Position numbers and translations under genes: made by a program. The notes under the pieces were generated by a model. It saw only the letters and a program-made list of their open reading frames with translations, searched no databases and was not told the DNA's origin. From contig NZ_AP024630.1 of assembly GCF_019976975.1 (NCBI RefSeq), forward strand, positions 2,790,001 through 2,854,000: 64,000 bases of DNA. The letters run 5' to 3'. Shown here in pieces: positions 35,163 to 44,213 of this stretch (the first letter of the stretch is position 1; every line of letters starts with the position of its first letter). Source of the stretch: Arthrobacter sp. NtRootA1 (GTDB taxonomy: Bacteria; Actinomycetota; Actinomycetes; Actinomycetales; Micrococcaceae).

Positions 35163-36104
35163 TCATCGCTTGAGCGAAATGCCGCGCCCCAGAGCCTGCC
35201 GCTGCTGAGGAGCACGTCGAAAGGCAAGAACGTGGTCGGTCGCGTCCAGAGTCAATCGGGGAAGCTTGGCAAGGCGTCTCCACAGGAGGTAGGTCCGGAT
35301 ATCCACACCTTTGCGTTCGAACCGCGACATGAAGACGTCCCTGCAGGATGAATAGCACAGCCGAAAAGATTCCCGAAGGCCACCAAATTGCCCCGACCTC
35401 ACGAGCAGGAGACCCACATGACCTACGAGTACCGGCACCACACACAAAGTTGGTGTGTGGCACCACTTGAAGCGAAGTTCGCTTCGCCAGCGCAATTGGC
35501 GCCTACGTAGAGGGTGACGGTCAGGATTCGGGCAGTGCTCCACCGGATCCGAGGTTCCGTGCCTGACTACGAGGCCTGAAGCCAACAGTCGAATCGATAA
35601 ATCCGATTCCTCACAATAGAACCTATAGGATTCACGCAAACCGCCACAGGCCAGTACGGCATCCCGGCGCAGAGCATGAGCCGCGCCGATAAAGCTCCGG
35701 GCCAGCTGAACAGTATCGCCTGATTGGTCGCCCTGCATCAAGGCGCCGTTCTCGGTAAAGGGGACCGCAACGGCGGCAATTGCAGGCGATGAAAAGTCGG
35801 CCACGGTTTGCCGGGCCGTGGAGGCGGATGTGAAGTACGCGTCATCATCGAGGATGAGGACGAATGGAGTGGATGCTGCCCGGATGCAGATGTTCCGGGC
35901 AGCGATCAAACCGACATTCTCCTGACCCGTAATAAGTTCAACGGCGGGAAACTGCTCTCGGACCACCTCTGAAGTGCCGTCCGAGGATGCATCGTCATAG
36001 ACGATGATGGGAATTGCGGGTTCCTGGCCGAGAGCGCTGGAGAGCAACCTCTTCAGATCATCAACCCGGTTGTAGGTCGAGACGCACAAACTTATCTGGT
36101 TCAT
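35163..36104 (-). CDS. Orphan glycosyltransferase family 2 protein
   Basis: The 313-residue protein starts SLCVSTYNRVDDLKRLLSSA with IVYDDASSDGTSEVV (nucleotide-binding acidic motif) and LILDDDAYF (DxD metal motif), then FYCEESDLSIRLLASG, the ED acceptor-side motif. The C-terminal 100 residues are Arg/Leu-rich and less typical of soluble GT2 proteins. A GGAGGAGAG site precedes the ATG. It is separated from the main polysaccharide locus by 6 kb and lies in the tRNA-Leu accessory patch, which suggests independent acquisition. Confidence 0.85.
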   Translation of the reverse strand: MNQISLCVSTYNRVDDLKRLLSSALGQEPAIPIIVYDDASSDGTSEVVREQFPAVELITGQENVGLIAARNICIRAASTPFVLILDDDAYFTSASTARQTVADFSSPAIAAVAVPFTENGALMQGDQSGDTVQLARSFIGAAHALRRDAVLACGGLRESYRFYCEESDLSIRLLASGLVVRHGTSDPVEHCPNPDRHPLRRRQLRWRSELRFKWCHTPTLCVVPVLVGHVGLLLVRSGQFGGLRESFRLCYSSCRDVFMSRFERKGVDIRTYLLWRRLAKLPRLTLDATDHVLAFRRAPQQRQALGRGISLKR

Positions 36105-36175
36105 GTGGCAAGACTCTCCTCCTACGGGCGGTCCGTCTGAAGAGAATATCCCGCCCCTAAGGATTTATGGAGGGC

Positions 36176-37102
36176 CTACGACAATGGAGCCACGCTCCCC
36201 CTAAAGTGGCGCCGGCCGCTGCGTGGGTTCCACGCCACGTAGTCCGAACGCTGCCAAGCCCCGGTTTCCGCCTGGATGGTGGATATGTCCAGCGCCACCC
36301 GGGCAGGCAGGAACACCGGCGCTTCAAACGTCACGTCCCAGATGAAGGCATCAGACTTGACCGCTCCGACGTCTGCCAACGCTCGCGAGGCAAGGTACAT
36401 GCCGTGGGCAATGGATCCCCTCAGACCCAATGCTTTGGCCGATAGCACGCTCAGATGGATGGGATTGAAATCTCCGGAGACGGCGGCATAACTGCGTCCG
36501 ATGTCCAGGTCCAGTTGCCACAGGGCTGTGGGGTCCGGCGGGGAAAAGTTGCCATTGTCCCCGGAGCCGCTTGAGTTTCCCGGCTTGTCGATACCAGGCA
36601 GGAAGACCCCTTTCGCAAGGTACGTGGAAATTCCCCGCCACAGCAGCTCGCCTGAGGAGCTGGAGCGGACTTCGGTGATGACATCCACTTGCGTACCCAC
36701 GCGATGACCCGAAAGGTTCTCCGACCAAGACCGGATGTCCAGGGCTTCTGTGAACTGGATGGGAACCAGCTGCTCTACATGGTTCCTGAGGTGGATCATC
36801 CCGAGCAACGGCAACGGAAAATCATCCCGGTTCATCACGCTCATGGACACCGGAAAAGCCAGCGCGTGGACGAATCCTGCTGGCAGGATGTCGCTGGCGG
36901 TCTCCCCCAGCAAGTGCTGGTAGGCGGTCAGGTTGGCGACGTCCGCCTGGACTCCCTTGACCTCGTGGCTGACGGCGGGCAGTGTCGCCTGCCCCGCAGA
37001 TGACCCCATAATGCGGCGGCGAGCGGCAGTTGCCGCGGCATTCATGTAGAGCTTGGACAGCGACGGCAGCTCCCCAAGGATGACCGGCTGTGGTTTGCTC
37101 AT
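36176..37102 (-). CDS. MaoC-family acyl dehydratase (HtdX-like)
   Basis: The 308-residue protein is a double hotdog MaoC-type (R)-enoyl-CoA hydratase. The C-terminal half carries the hydratase-2 type segment YAAVSGDFNPIHLSVLSAKALG with the catalytic Asp/His, then GSIAHGMYLASRALA. The start at 37102 overlaps the FabG4-like reductase stop by 4 bp (ATGA), so the two are coupled. In mycobacteria HtdX, FabG4 and the FadA2 thiolase occur together; the same order is seen here on one strand. Role is probably in fatty-acid or cell-envelope lipid metabolism. Confidence 0.88.
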   Translation of the reverse strand: MSKPQPVILGELPSLSKLYMNAAATAARRRIMGSSAGQATLPAVSHEVKGVQADVANLTAYQHLLGETASDILPAGFVHALAFPVSMSVMNRDDFPLPLLGMIHLRNHVEQLVPIQFTEALDIRSWSENLSGHRVGTQVDVITEVRSSSSGELLWRGISTYLAKGVFLPGIDKPGNSSGSGDNGNFSPPDPTALWQLDLDIGRSYAAVSGDFNPIHLSVLSAKALGLRGSIAHGMYLASRALADVGAVKSDAFIWDVTFEAPVFLPARVALDISTIQAETGAWQRSDYVAWNPRSGRRHFRGSVAPLS

Positions 37103-38439
37103 GCTCCCACCAGTTGCTGTCCGCACACGCGAAGGACTTCGCCCGAGATTCCTCCCGCGGCATCGCTCGCCAGGAAAGCGATGGCTTCCGCCACATCCCG
37201 GGGCTGGCCGCCCTGCCTGAGGGAGTTGGCCCTACGCGCGGCTTCCCGTATGACGAACGGCATCCGGGCTGTCATCTCTGTTTCAATAAACCCCGGTGCT
37301 ACAGCGTTGATCGTCCCCCCGAAGGACTCCATGAGCGGCGCTGTTAAGCGCACCATTCCGATCACGCCACCCTTGGACGCGGCATAGTTTGTTTGGCCCC
37401 TGTTGCCGGCAATGCCGCTGGTGGATGCCACCGAAACGATGCGCGGCCTCTCCTTGAAGTGCTCGGATGCCAGGAGGGCCTCATTGATCCTCAGTTGCGC
37501 CGCGATGTTGACAGCGATGACAGACTGCCAGCGGCCCTCATCCATGTTGGCAAGGAGCCGGTCGCGGGTGATGCCGGCGTTGTGGACTACGACGTCGAGC
37601 CTGCCATGGCGTTCCACCGCGTGGTCGATAATCCGGTGACCGGCGTCGTCACGGGTGATGTCGAGCTGGAGGGCGGTCCCACGGACCTCGTTGGCCACTG
37701 CCGCCAAATGATCCCCCGCGGCAGGGACATCCACCAGCACAACCTTGGCCCCATCACGGTGTAGCGTCCGGGCGATCGCGGCACCAATACCCCGCGCTGC
37801 ACCAGTGACCACGGCAACTTTGCCGGCAAGAGGTTTTTCGGCGTCAAAGGGCAAGCTACCGGACGAGGAGCTGATGGTCAGGAACTGGCCATCCACATAG
37901 GCGGAGCGGCCGGAAAGGAAGAACCGGAGGGCTCCCAGCGCGGACGGACTGGTGGTGGCCAAATCCTCATCGAGAAGAAGGCCGTTGGCGGTGGCGCCTG
38001 CGCGCAATTCCTTGGCCAATGAACGCAGCAGGCCATCGACGCCCTGCCGGGCAGCCGCCGAAGCGGGCCCTGATGCGGACCCGGCCGTTCTTGAGAGGGT
38101 AATCACCCGTCCGTTGGGTGCAAGGTCCCGCAAGGAAGCACCAATCGTGAGCACGGGCTTGCCCAGGTCCTCTGGGTGCTGCACGGCGTCGAGGACAACA
38201 ATCATGGCCCCGAGCTTTTCCTTGGGCAATGCATGACGGCGGACGTCCAGGCCCCAACCAAGAAGCGCGGTGGCGAGGTCATCCGCGCCGCGGCTGTCGC
38301 CGTTGACCAGCACCGGCCCATCGATAAGCGGTGCGCCTGGCTGGTGTCGACGCAGCTCAACCGGCTGCGGCAGCCCGAGCCTTTTGGCGACGTCCTTGCC
38401 AAGTCCCTTGCTGACGATTTTGGCGTACTTGTCTGTCAT
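37099..38439 (-). CDS. High-molecular-weight 3-oxoacyl-ACP/CoA reductase (FabG4-like)
   Basis: The 446-residue protein has a degenerate N-terminal Rossmann domain (residues 1 to about 205) and an active C-terminal SDR domain. The latter carries VVTGAARGIGAAIA, the HNAG motif, the catalytic Ser in VSVASTSG and YAASK (YxxxK). This two-domain layout is that of mycobacterial FabG4, which reduces 3-oxoacyl-CoA with NADH. A GTG at 38442 also fits the frame, but AGGGGAG is better spaced for the ATG at 38439. It lies 9 bp after the thiolase and overlaps the MaoC gene by 4 bp. Confidence 0.9.
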   Translation of the reverse strand: MTDKYAKIVSKGLGKDVAKRLGLPQPVELRRHQPGAPLIDGPVLVNGDSRGADDLATALLGWGLDVRRHALPKEKLGAMIVVLDAVQHPEDLGKPVLTIGASLRDLAPNGRVITLSRTAGSASGPASAAARQGVDGLLRSLAKELRAGATANGLLLDEDLATTSPSALGALRFFLSGRSAYVDGQFLTISSSSGSLPFDAEKPLAGKVAVVTGAARGIGAAIARTLHRDGAKVVLVDVPAAGDHLAAVANEVRGTALQLDITRDDAGHRIIDHAVERHGRLDVVVHNAGITRDRLLANMDEGRWQSVIAVNIAAQLRINEALLASEHFKERPRIVSVASTSGIAGNRGQTNYAASKGGVIGMVRLTAPLMESFGGTINAVAPGFIETEMTARMPFVIREAARRANSLRQGGQPRDVAEAIAFLASDAAGGISGEVLRVCGQQLVGA

Positions 38440-38448
38440 CACGCTCCC

Positions 38449-39855
38449 CTAGGCTGCTTCCAGAATGGCAACAACGCCCTGCCCCCCGGCGGCACACACC
38501 GAAATCAGGCCACGTGCCGGCCTTCCATCCACAGCTCCCTTGTCATGGAGCATCTTTGCCAGGGAGGCCACGATCCTGCCACCGGTTGCTGCAAACGGGT
38601 GCCCGGCAGCGAGTGAAGAACCATTGATGTTGAGTTTGGTGCGGTCCACCTTTCCCAGCGCGCCGTCCAGCCCCAACCGCGTTCGTCCGAAGTCTTCATC
38701 TTCCCAGGCAGCCAGCGTGCTGAGGACGGTCCCGGCGAAAGCCTCATGGATTTCGAAGAAGTCGAAGTCCTCCAAAGTCAGCCCATGGCGCGCGAGGAGG
38801 CGCGGTACGGCAAAGACCGGCGCCATCAGAAGTCCGTCCTTGCCGTGGACGAAGTCGACGGCGGCCGCCTCGCCGTCCAGGACGGTGGCGAGCTTGGGAA
38901 GGCCCCGGCTGTCCGCCCACTCTTCGGTGGCAAGCAGGACGGTTGCGGCGCCATCGGTCAGCGGCGTCGAATTGCCGGCGGTCATCGTGGCCTCGGATCC
39001 CAGGTTCCTGCCAAAGACAGGCTTCAGTGTGGAGAGCTTCTCCAACGTGGTGTCTGCGCGAAGATTCGAGTCCCGGTTGAGGCCGCGGTATGGAGTAATG
39101 AGGTCCTCGAAGAAGCCGCGCTCGTACGCGGCGGCGAGGTTGCGGTGGCTGTTGAATGCCAGTTCGTCCTGCGCCTCCCGGCTGATCTTCCACTGTGCCG
39201 TGGTGAGCGCTTGATGTTCGCCCATGGACAGGCCAGTACGCGGTTCGCCGGTGTTGGGAGCATCCGGGGCCAAATCCTTTGGCCGGATGCGGGCCAGGAC
39301 CTTCAGCTTCTGGACGGAGGTCTTGGCGCGGTTGAGGTCCAGCAGGATTTCCCGCAGCCCCTCGCTGACGGCGATCGGGGCATCGGACGCGGAGTCAACG
39401 CCACCGGCGATCGCGGACTCGATCTGCCCAAGCTTGATCTTGTTTGCAAGCCCAAGCACGGTTTCCAGTCCCGTGGCACATGCCTGCTGAAGGTCGTACG
39501 CGGGTGTCTCTGGAGATAACGCCGAACCCAGTACAGCCTCACGGGTGAGGTTGAAGTCCCGTGAATGCTTCAGCACCGCTCCAGCAGCTACCTCACCGAT
39601 CCGCTCATCCTGCAACCCGAAGCGGGCGATCAGCCCATCCAATGCAGCAGTAAGCATGTCCTGGTTGGAGGATTTCACGTAAGCGCCGCCCGTGCGGGCA
39701 AACGGGATCCGGTTGCCCCCAACGATCACGGCAGCACGCGTCCCCTTGACGCCCTTGCTCTGCTCTCCGCTTGTGAAGCCGTCTGTACCTGCGTGCGTGT
39801 TGTGCGTGCCCGGGGTACCTGTGTTCTCGCCCGCGGGCGCGTCTGCTGCAGCCAT
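38449..39855 (-). CDS. Acetyl-CoA C-acyltransferase (thiolase, FadA2/FadI-like)
   Basis: The 468-residue thiolase has the nucleophile Cys in DLQQACATGLE, the His in FFEIHEAFAGTVL, the His in SSLAAGHPFAATGG and the C-terminal Cys in ISVCAAGGQG, so all catalytic residues are present. The first 37 residues are a Gly/Thr/Ala-rich leader not typical of thiolases. The start at 39855 has GAAGGAG 7 nt away; the longer frame is antisense to the regulator gene. It heads the thiolase-fabG4-maoC unit and is divergent from a TetR regulator, with a palindromic operator in between. Confidence 0.93.
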   Translation of the reverse strand: MAAADAPAGENTGTPGTHNTHAGTDGFTSGEQSKGVKGTRAAVIVGGNRIPFARTGGAYVKSSNQDMLTAALDGLIARFGLQDERIGEVAAGAVLKHSRDFNLTREAVLGSALSPETPAYDLQQACATGLETVLGLANKIKLGQIESAIAGGVDSASDAPIAVSEGLREILLDLNRAKTSVQKLKVLARIRPKDLAPDAPNTGEPRTGLSMGEHQALTTAQWKISREAQDELAFNSHRNLAAAYERGFFEDLITPYRGLNRDSNLRADTTLEKLSTLKPVFGRNLGSEATMTAGNSTPLTDGAATVLLATEEWADSRGLPKLATVLDGEAAAVDFVHGKDGLLMAPVFAVPRLLARHGLTLEDFDFFEIHEAFAGTVLSTLAAWEDEDFGRTRLGLDGALGKVDRTKLNINGSSLAAGHPFAATGGRIVASLAKMLHDKGAVDGRPARGLISVCAAGGQGVVAILEAA

Positions 39856-39880
39856 GCTTGACTCCTTCGATGAATACCAG

Positions 39881-39909
39881 TTACTGATACCCAGCGTACC
39901 TGATACGCT
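39881..39909 (+). promoter_or_regulatory. Promoter of the TetR regulator gene
   Basis: TTACTG (39881-39886) and TACGCT (39904-39909) are separated by 17 nt; TG precedes the second hexamer as in an extended -10. Transcription would begin at about 39917, the GTG itself. Confidence 0.55.
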
Positions 39910-39916
39910 GGGTATC
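39886..39916. promoter_or_regulatory. 31-bp palindromic operator between thiolase and TetR genes
   Basis: GATACCCAGCGTA (39886-39898) and its perfect complement TACGCTGGGTATC (39904-39916) are separated by 5 nt. The right arm abuts the GTG of the TetR gene and covers its -10 element. It is the obvious binding site for the adjacent regulator. Confidence 0.9.
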
Positions 39917-40654
39917 GTGAACCGTCGCCGTACAGATTTTCCGAACGCACCTGCCTCTTCCAGCACGGGTGCTGTTGATGCCACCGTGGAGTCCGGCAAC
40001 TCTGTTCCGGACCTTGCGGTAGATGGGCGTGCCGCCAGATGGCAGAGCCATCGCGAGGAGCGTCGGCGCGAGCTCATCAAGGCAGCACGCAGGGCTGTGC
40101 ACGCCTTGGGAAGCGAAGCATCCATGGAAGACATCGCCGGTGCCGCGGGCACCTCAAAGTCGGTCTACTACCGCTATTTCGGCGATAAGGCAGGCCTTCA
40201 ACAGGCCATGGGAGAAGTAGTTCTAGGGCAAATGCAACGCCGCATGAAAGAAGCGGCCCAGTTGGCGCAGACACCACGCGAAGGGCTGTACGCCATGGTT
40301 TCGGCTTACCTGCAAATGGCGGAGTCCAGTCCCAACGTTTATGCGTTCATCACCCGGTTGACGCCCGGGGAAGCTTCCTCGCAGGATGCGATTGCGGCGT
40401 CGGGCGCGTTGGGAAACTTCTTCGAACAAATCACCGACATGATCGCCACGCCTATGCGGCAGTACCTCGGCGCAGAAAAAGAGGCGTTGATCGAGTACTG
40501 GCCCACTGCCGCCATTGGGCTCGTGCGGAACGCCGGTGAAATGTGGCTGGGAAGCCCTGCCTCGGACAGCAAGCCTAACCAGGCAACCATGGCCGGCCAC
40601 ATTACGGATTGGCTATGCCTGGGCATCGCTCCTGAACTCAAAGCGGCCAACTGA
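39917..40654 (+). CDS. TetR/AcrR-family transcriptional regulator
   Basis: The 245-residue protein has a 45-residue leader, then an HTH domain (SMEDIAGAAGTSKSVYYRYFGDKAGLQ) at about 72-98, followed by an all-helical ligand-binding domain. It resembles regulators of fatty-acid genes; the ligand is probably an acyl-CoA, by context. The GTG at 39917 begins directly after the palindrome arm and is probably the first nucleotide of a leaderless mRNA. Earlier frame starts would cross the operator and thiolase start. Repression of itself, the thiolase unit and perhaps the downstream oxidase is expected. Confidence 0.9.
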   Translation: MNRRRTDFPNAPASSSTGAVDATVESGNSVPDLAVDGRAARWQSHREERRRELIKAARRAVHALGSEASMEDIAGAAGTSKSVYYRYFGDKAGLQQAMGEVVLGQMQRRMKEAAQLAQTPREGLYAMVSAYLQMAESSPNVYAFITRLTPGEASSQDAIAASGALGNFFEQITDMIATPMRQYLGAEKEALIEYWPTAAIGLVRNAGEMWLGSPASDSKPNQATMAGHITDWLCLGIAPELKAAN

Positions 40655-40701
40655 CATGAGAAGTGATCCATCAGTTGTAAGAACCAAAAGAAGGAACCAA
40701 C

Positions 40702-42840
40702 ATGACTGAAGTAGTGGTCCGGGCTTCATCAGCCCATCAACCATCAGGCCGCGAGGACGCGGCCATTCGCACCAGTGGCTCCGGTACCAGAGGATCCGGC
40801 AAGCGGGCTGCGGACCCGGTGGTGGATGTCGCAGCGCTGGGTGAGCAGCTCTTGGGCAAATGGGCCCACATCCGGCACCAAGCCCGCCAAATAGCCGGTC
40901 ATCCCGACGTCCGCAAAATTGAAGGCCTCCACCACACGGAACACCGGGCCCGCGTGTTTGAACAATTGAAGTTCCTGGTGGACAACAATGCTGTACACCG
41001 GGCGTTCCCCACCCGCCTGGGAGGTTCGGATGATCACGGCGGCAATGTTGCCGGATTCGAAGAGCTCGTTACGGCCGACCCGTCACTGCAGATCAAGGCC
41101 GGCGTTCAGTGGGGCCTCTTTGGCTCCGCTGTCATGCACCTTGGTACCCGGGAGCACCACGACAAATGGCTCCCCGGCATCATGAGCCTGGCAATTCCGG
41201 GTTGTTTCGCGATGACGGAGACGGGCCACGGCTCCGACGTCGCCAGCATCGCCACTACGGCCACTTATGACGAGGCGAACCAGGAATTCGTCATCAACAC
41301 CCCCTTCCGGGCAGCTTGGAAGGACTACATCGGCAACGCCGCAAACGATGGCCTGGCCGCCGTCGTGTTTGCGCAGCTGGTAACCAAAAACATTAACCAC
41401 GGCGTGCACGCCTTTTATGTGGAGCTGCGCGACCCCACCACCAAAGAATTCCTGCCAGGCATCGGCGGGGAAGATGATGGCATCAAGGGCGGCCTGAACG
41501 GCATCGACAACGGCCGGCTCCACTTCACCGACGTCCGTATCCCCCGCACCAACCTCCTGAACCGATACGGCGATGTAGCTGTCGATGGCACGTATTCATC
41601 AACCATCGAGAGCCCGGGCCGCCGCTTCTTCACGATGCTTGGAACCTTGGTCCAAGGCCGGGTCTCCTTGGACGGGGCAGCTGTGGCGGCCAGCAAGGTG
41701 GCGCTCAAGACAGCCATCCAGTACGCCACCGAGCGCCGTCAGTTCAACGCTTCCTCACCCACTGACGAAGAAGTCCTGCTGGACTATCAGCGTCATCAGC
41801 GGCGCCTGTTCACCCGCCTTGCCACGACGTACGCTGCGAGTTTTGCCCACGAGCAGCTCCTGCAAAAGTTCGACGACGTTTTCTCCGGCGCCCACGATAC
41901 CGACGCCGACCGTCAGGATCTGGAAACCTTGGCGGCCGCACTGAAGCCCCTCAGCACCTGGCATGCGCTGGACACTCTGCAGGAGTGCCGCGAAGCCTGT
42001 GGTGGCGCAGGCTTCCTGATCGAGAACCGCTTTGCCTCGTTGCGCGCCGACCTTGACGTTTACGTGACTTTTGAAGGCGACAACACCGTCCTGCTGCAGT
42101 TGGTGGCCAAGCGTCTACTGGCCGACTATGCCAAGGAATTCCGCAATGCAGACTTCGGCGTGCTTGCGCGGTATGTAGTGGACCAGGCCGCGGGTGTCGC
42201 CTTGCACAGGACGGGCCTTCGGCAGGTTGCCCAGTTCGTAGCTGACACGGGTTCGGTGCAGAAAGCAGCACTGGCTTTGCGCGACGAGGAAGGCCAGCGG
42301 ACCCTGCTGACGGACCGCGTGCAGTCCATGGTGGCCGAAGTAGGTGCGGCGCTGAAGGGCGCCAACAAGCTGCCGCAGCACCAGGCGGCAGCCCTGTTCA
42401 ACCAGCACCAGCATGAACTCATCGAGGCCGCTCAAGCCCATGCAGAGCTCCTGCAGTGGGAAGCTTTCACGGAGGCACTGGCGGAGGTTTCCGATGAGGG
42501 AACCAAGCGGGTCCTCACCTGGCTGCGGGATCTGTTCGGGCTTTCGCTCATCGAGAAGCACTTGTCGTGGTACCTCATGAACGGCCGGCTCTCAATGCAA
42601 CGCGGCCGGACCGTGGGGACGTACATCAACCGGCTGCTGGTCAAGATCCGTCCCCACGCGCTGGACCTCGTGGATGCCTTTGGCTACGGACCCGAGCACC
42701 TGCGCGCAGCAATCGCGACCGGCGCCGAAGCAAGCCGCCAGGATGAGGCCCGAACCCACTTCCGTAAAGAGCGGGCCAGCGGCACCGCGCCAGCGGACGA
42801 GAAGTCACTGCTGGCACTGAAGGCGTCCAAGTCCCGCTAA
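40702..42840 (+). CDS. Acyl-CoA oxidase-type acyl-CoA dehydrogenase
   Basis: The 712-residue flavoprotein is longer than ordinary acyl-CoA dehydrogenases (about 390) and near the length of acyl-CoA oxidases. It carries CFAMTETGHGSDVASIATTA (flavin-binding middle domain) and ECREACGGAGFLIENRF followed by VTFEGDNTVLLQLVAKRLL, where oxidases place the catalytic Glu. The first 40 residues are low-complexity. A GAAGGA site lies 6-8 nt before the ATG. It follows the TetR gene by 47 bp and probably belongs to its regulon. FadE5-like function is possible; oxidase versus dehydrogenase cannot be settled by reading. Confidence 0.88.
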   Translation: MTEVVVRASSAHQPSGREDAAIRTSGSGTRGSGKRAADPVVDVAALGEQLLGKWAHIRHQARQIAGHPDVRKIEGLHHTEHRARVFEQLKFLVDNNAVHRAFPTRLGGSDDHGGNVAGFEELVTADPSLQIKAGVQWGLFGSAVMHLGTREHHDKWLPGIMSLAIPGCFAMTETGHGSDVASIATTATYDEANQEFVINTPFRAAWKDYIGNAANDGLAAVVFAQLVTKNINHGVHAFYVELRDPTTKEFLPGIGGEDDGIKGGLNGIDNGRLHFTDVRIPRTNLLNRYGDVAVDGTYSSTIESPGRRFFTMLGTLVQGRVSLDGAAVAASKVALKTAIQYATERRQFNASSPTDEEVLLDYQRHQRRLFTRLATTYAASFAHEQLLQKFDDVFSGAHDTDADRQDLETLAAALKPLSTWHALDTLQECREACGGAGFLIENRFASLRADLDVYVTFEGDNTVLLQLVAKRLLADYAKEFRNADFGVLARYVVDQAAGVALHRTGLRQVAQFVADTGSVQKAALALRDEEGQRTLLTDRVQSMVAEVGAALKGANKLPQHQAAALFNQHQHELIEAAQAHAELLQWEAFTEALAEVSDEGTKRVLTWLRDLFGLSLIEKHLSWYLMNGRLSMQRGRTVGTYINRLLVKIRPHALDLVDAFGYGPEHLRAAIATGAEASRQDEARTHFRKERASGTAPADEKSLLALKASKSR

Positions 42841-42889
42841 CGGTACGAGATTTCCGGTCAGTGAACTTTATCGAAAGCTTGGCCAAACC

Positions 42890-42935
42890 ACGACGGCGCC
42901 GTCCCCAGTCAAGGGGGCGGCGCCGTCGTAGTTTT
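42890..42935 (+). terminator. Intrinsic terminator after the acyl-CoA oxidase-type gene
   Basis: A 12-bp GC-rich stem (42890-42901 with 42918-42929) has a loop that can extend by CCCC/GGGG pairing. Four T residues follow at 42932-42935. It may also slow transcription of the convergent glgA. Confidence 0.8.
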
Positions 42936-42970
42936 CACTGCTTTTCCGGACGGTTTTGAGCTAAGGCTGC

Positions 42971-44167
42971 TCAGTTAAGAACGGAGCGGTATACCTCAAG
43001 GGTGGTTTCAGTGATCGATTCCCACGAGAAGTGTTCCTCGGCGCGGCGCCGTCCCGCCATGCCCATCTTGCGGGCGCGCGCTGGATCTGCCACTACCTCG
43101 TTAAGGGCTGCAGCAAAGTCGGCCACAAATTTCTGTGGGTCCAGCGGTGTTCCCGTACCGTCGGTTACCTGCTCCAAGGGGACCAGCAAGCCGGTTTCGC
43201 CATGCTGGACCACCTCTGGAATGCCGCCGGTTGCGCTTGCCACCACAGCGGCGCCACAAGCCATGGCTTCAAGGTTCACGATGCCCAGCGGTTCGTAGAT
43301 GGAGGGGCAGGCGAATGCCGTGGCATGGCTGAGGACCTGGATGAGTTCCCGGCGCGGCAGCATTCGCTCAATGAGGATCACGCCCTCACGCTTGCTTTGG
43401 AGTTCCTCAATGAGGCGTGCTGTTTCAGCTGCCAATTCGGGAGTGTCAGCTGCACCGAGGCAGAGGACCAGTTGAACATCGGCGGGAAGGCTGGAAGCGG
43501 CGCGCAGCAGGTAGGGGACGCCCTTTTGGCGGGTGTTCCGGCCAACGAACACCACACTTGGCTTGGCGGGATCTATGCCCAACGCACGGATGGCGTCGTC
43601 CTCTTCGTCCCGTTCCCACAGGGAAACGTCGATCCCGTTATGCACCACCCGGACCTTGGCGGGGTCAACGTCAGGGTAGCTGCGCAGGATGTCCTGCCTC
43701 ATTCCATCGGATACGGCGATGATCGCCGCGGCAGCTTCGTAGGCTGTCTTCTCCACCCATGAGGACAATGCATAGCCGCCACCGAGCTGTTCGGCCTTCC
43801 ACGGACGCAACGGCTCCAGGCTGTGGGCACTCAGTACATGGGGAATGCCATGCAGCAGCGAAGCGAGGTGTCCTGCCATGTTCGCGTACCAGGTGTGCGA
43901 GTGGACGAGATCCGCTCCCGCAATGTCCGGAACGATCCGAAGATCCACGCCCAACGTCTGGAGGGCAGCATTGGCGTCGCCGAGGTCCTCGGGTGTGCCG
44001 TAGGAAGCCACCGTGGCCCCATGGTAGTCGGCATCACGTGGGGCGCCAAACGCCCGAACATGAAGATCCACGTGCTTCGCCAGCACCCGGCTGAGCTCGG
44101 CAACGTGGACACCGGCACCGCCATAAATTTCCGGAGGGAATTCTTTAGTCACAATGTCTATTCGCAC
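42971..44167 (-). CDS. glgA: Glycogen synthase GlgA (actinobacterial, GT4 type; also GlgM)
   Basis: The 398-residue GT-B protein begins VRIDIVTKEFPPEIYGGAGV at a GTG (44167). It has HSHTWYANMAG, VVFVGRNTRQKG and PSIYEPLGIVNLEAMACG with the E-x7-E donor motif. In actinobacteria this GT4 enzyme uses ADP-glucose, for maltose-1-phosphate (GlgM) or glucan synthesis. It is divergent from glgC, which makes ADP-glucose. A TTG at 44176 is also in frame but TACGTT lies exactly 7 nt before the GTG, so a leaderless start at 44167 is favoured. Confidence 0.93.
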   Translation of the reverse strand: MRIDIVTKEFPPEIYGGAGVHVAELSRVLAKHVDLHVRAFGAPRDADYHGATVASYGTPEDLGDANAALQTLGVDLRIVPDIAGADLVHSHTWYANMAGHLASLLHGIPHVLSAHSLEPLRPWKAEQLGGGYALSSWVEKTAYEAAAAIIAVSDGMRQDILRSYPDVDPAKVRVVHNGIDVSLWERDEEDDAIRALGIDPAKPSVVFVGRNTRQKGVPYLLRAASSLPADVQLVLCLGAADTPELAAETARLIEELQSKREGVILIERMLPRRELIQVLSHATAFACPSIYEPLGIVNLEAMACGAAVVASATGGIPEVVQHGETGLLVPLEQVTDGTGTPLDPQKFVADFAAALNEVVADPARARKMGMAGRRRAEEHFSWESITETTLEVYRSVLN

Positions 44168-44174
44168 GTTACCC

Positions 44175-44180
44175 AACGTA
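44175..44180 (-). promoter_or_regulatory. Candidate -10 element for leaderless glgA mRNA
   Basis: TACGTT on the minus strand ends 7 nt before the GTG at 44167; no Shine-Dalgarno sequence precedes that start. Confidence 0.45.
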
Positions 44181-44213
44181 GTCGTTCCGGCTTATGTGTT
44201 CTAGTGTGAAAGG

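Noticed and set aside
32951..36175. Integrative element with attachment sites at tRNA-Leu
   Set aside because: No integrase gene and no downstream repeat of the tRNA 3' end were found, so attachment sites cannot be claimed.
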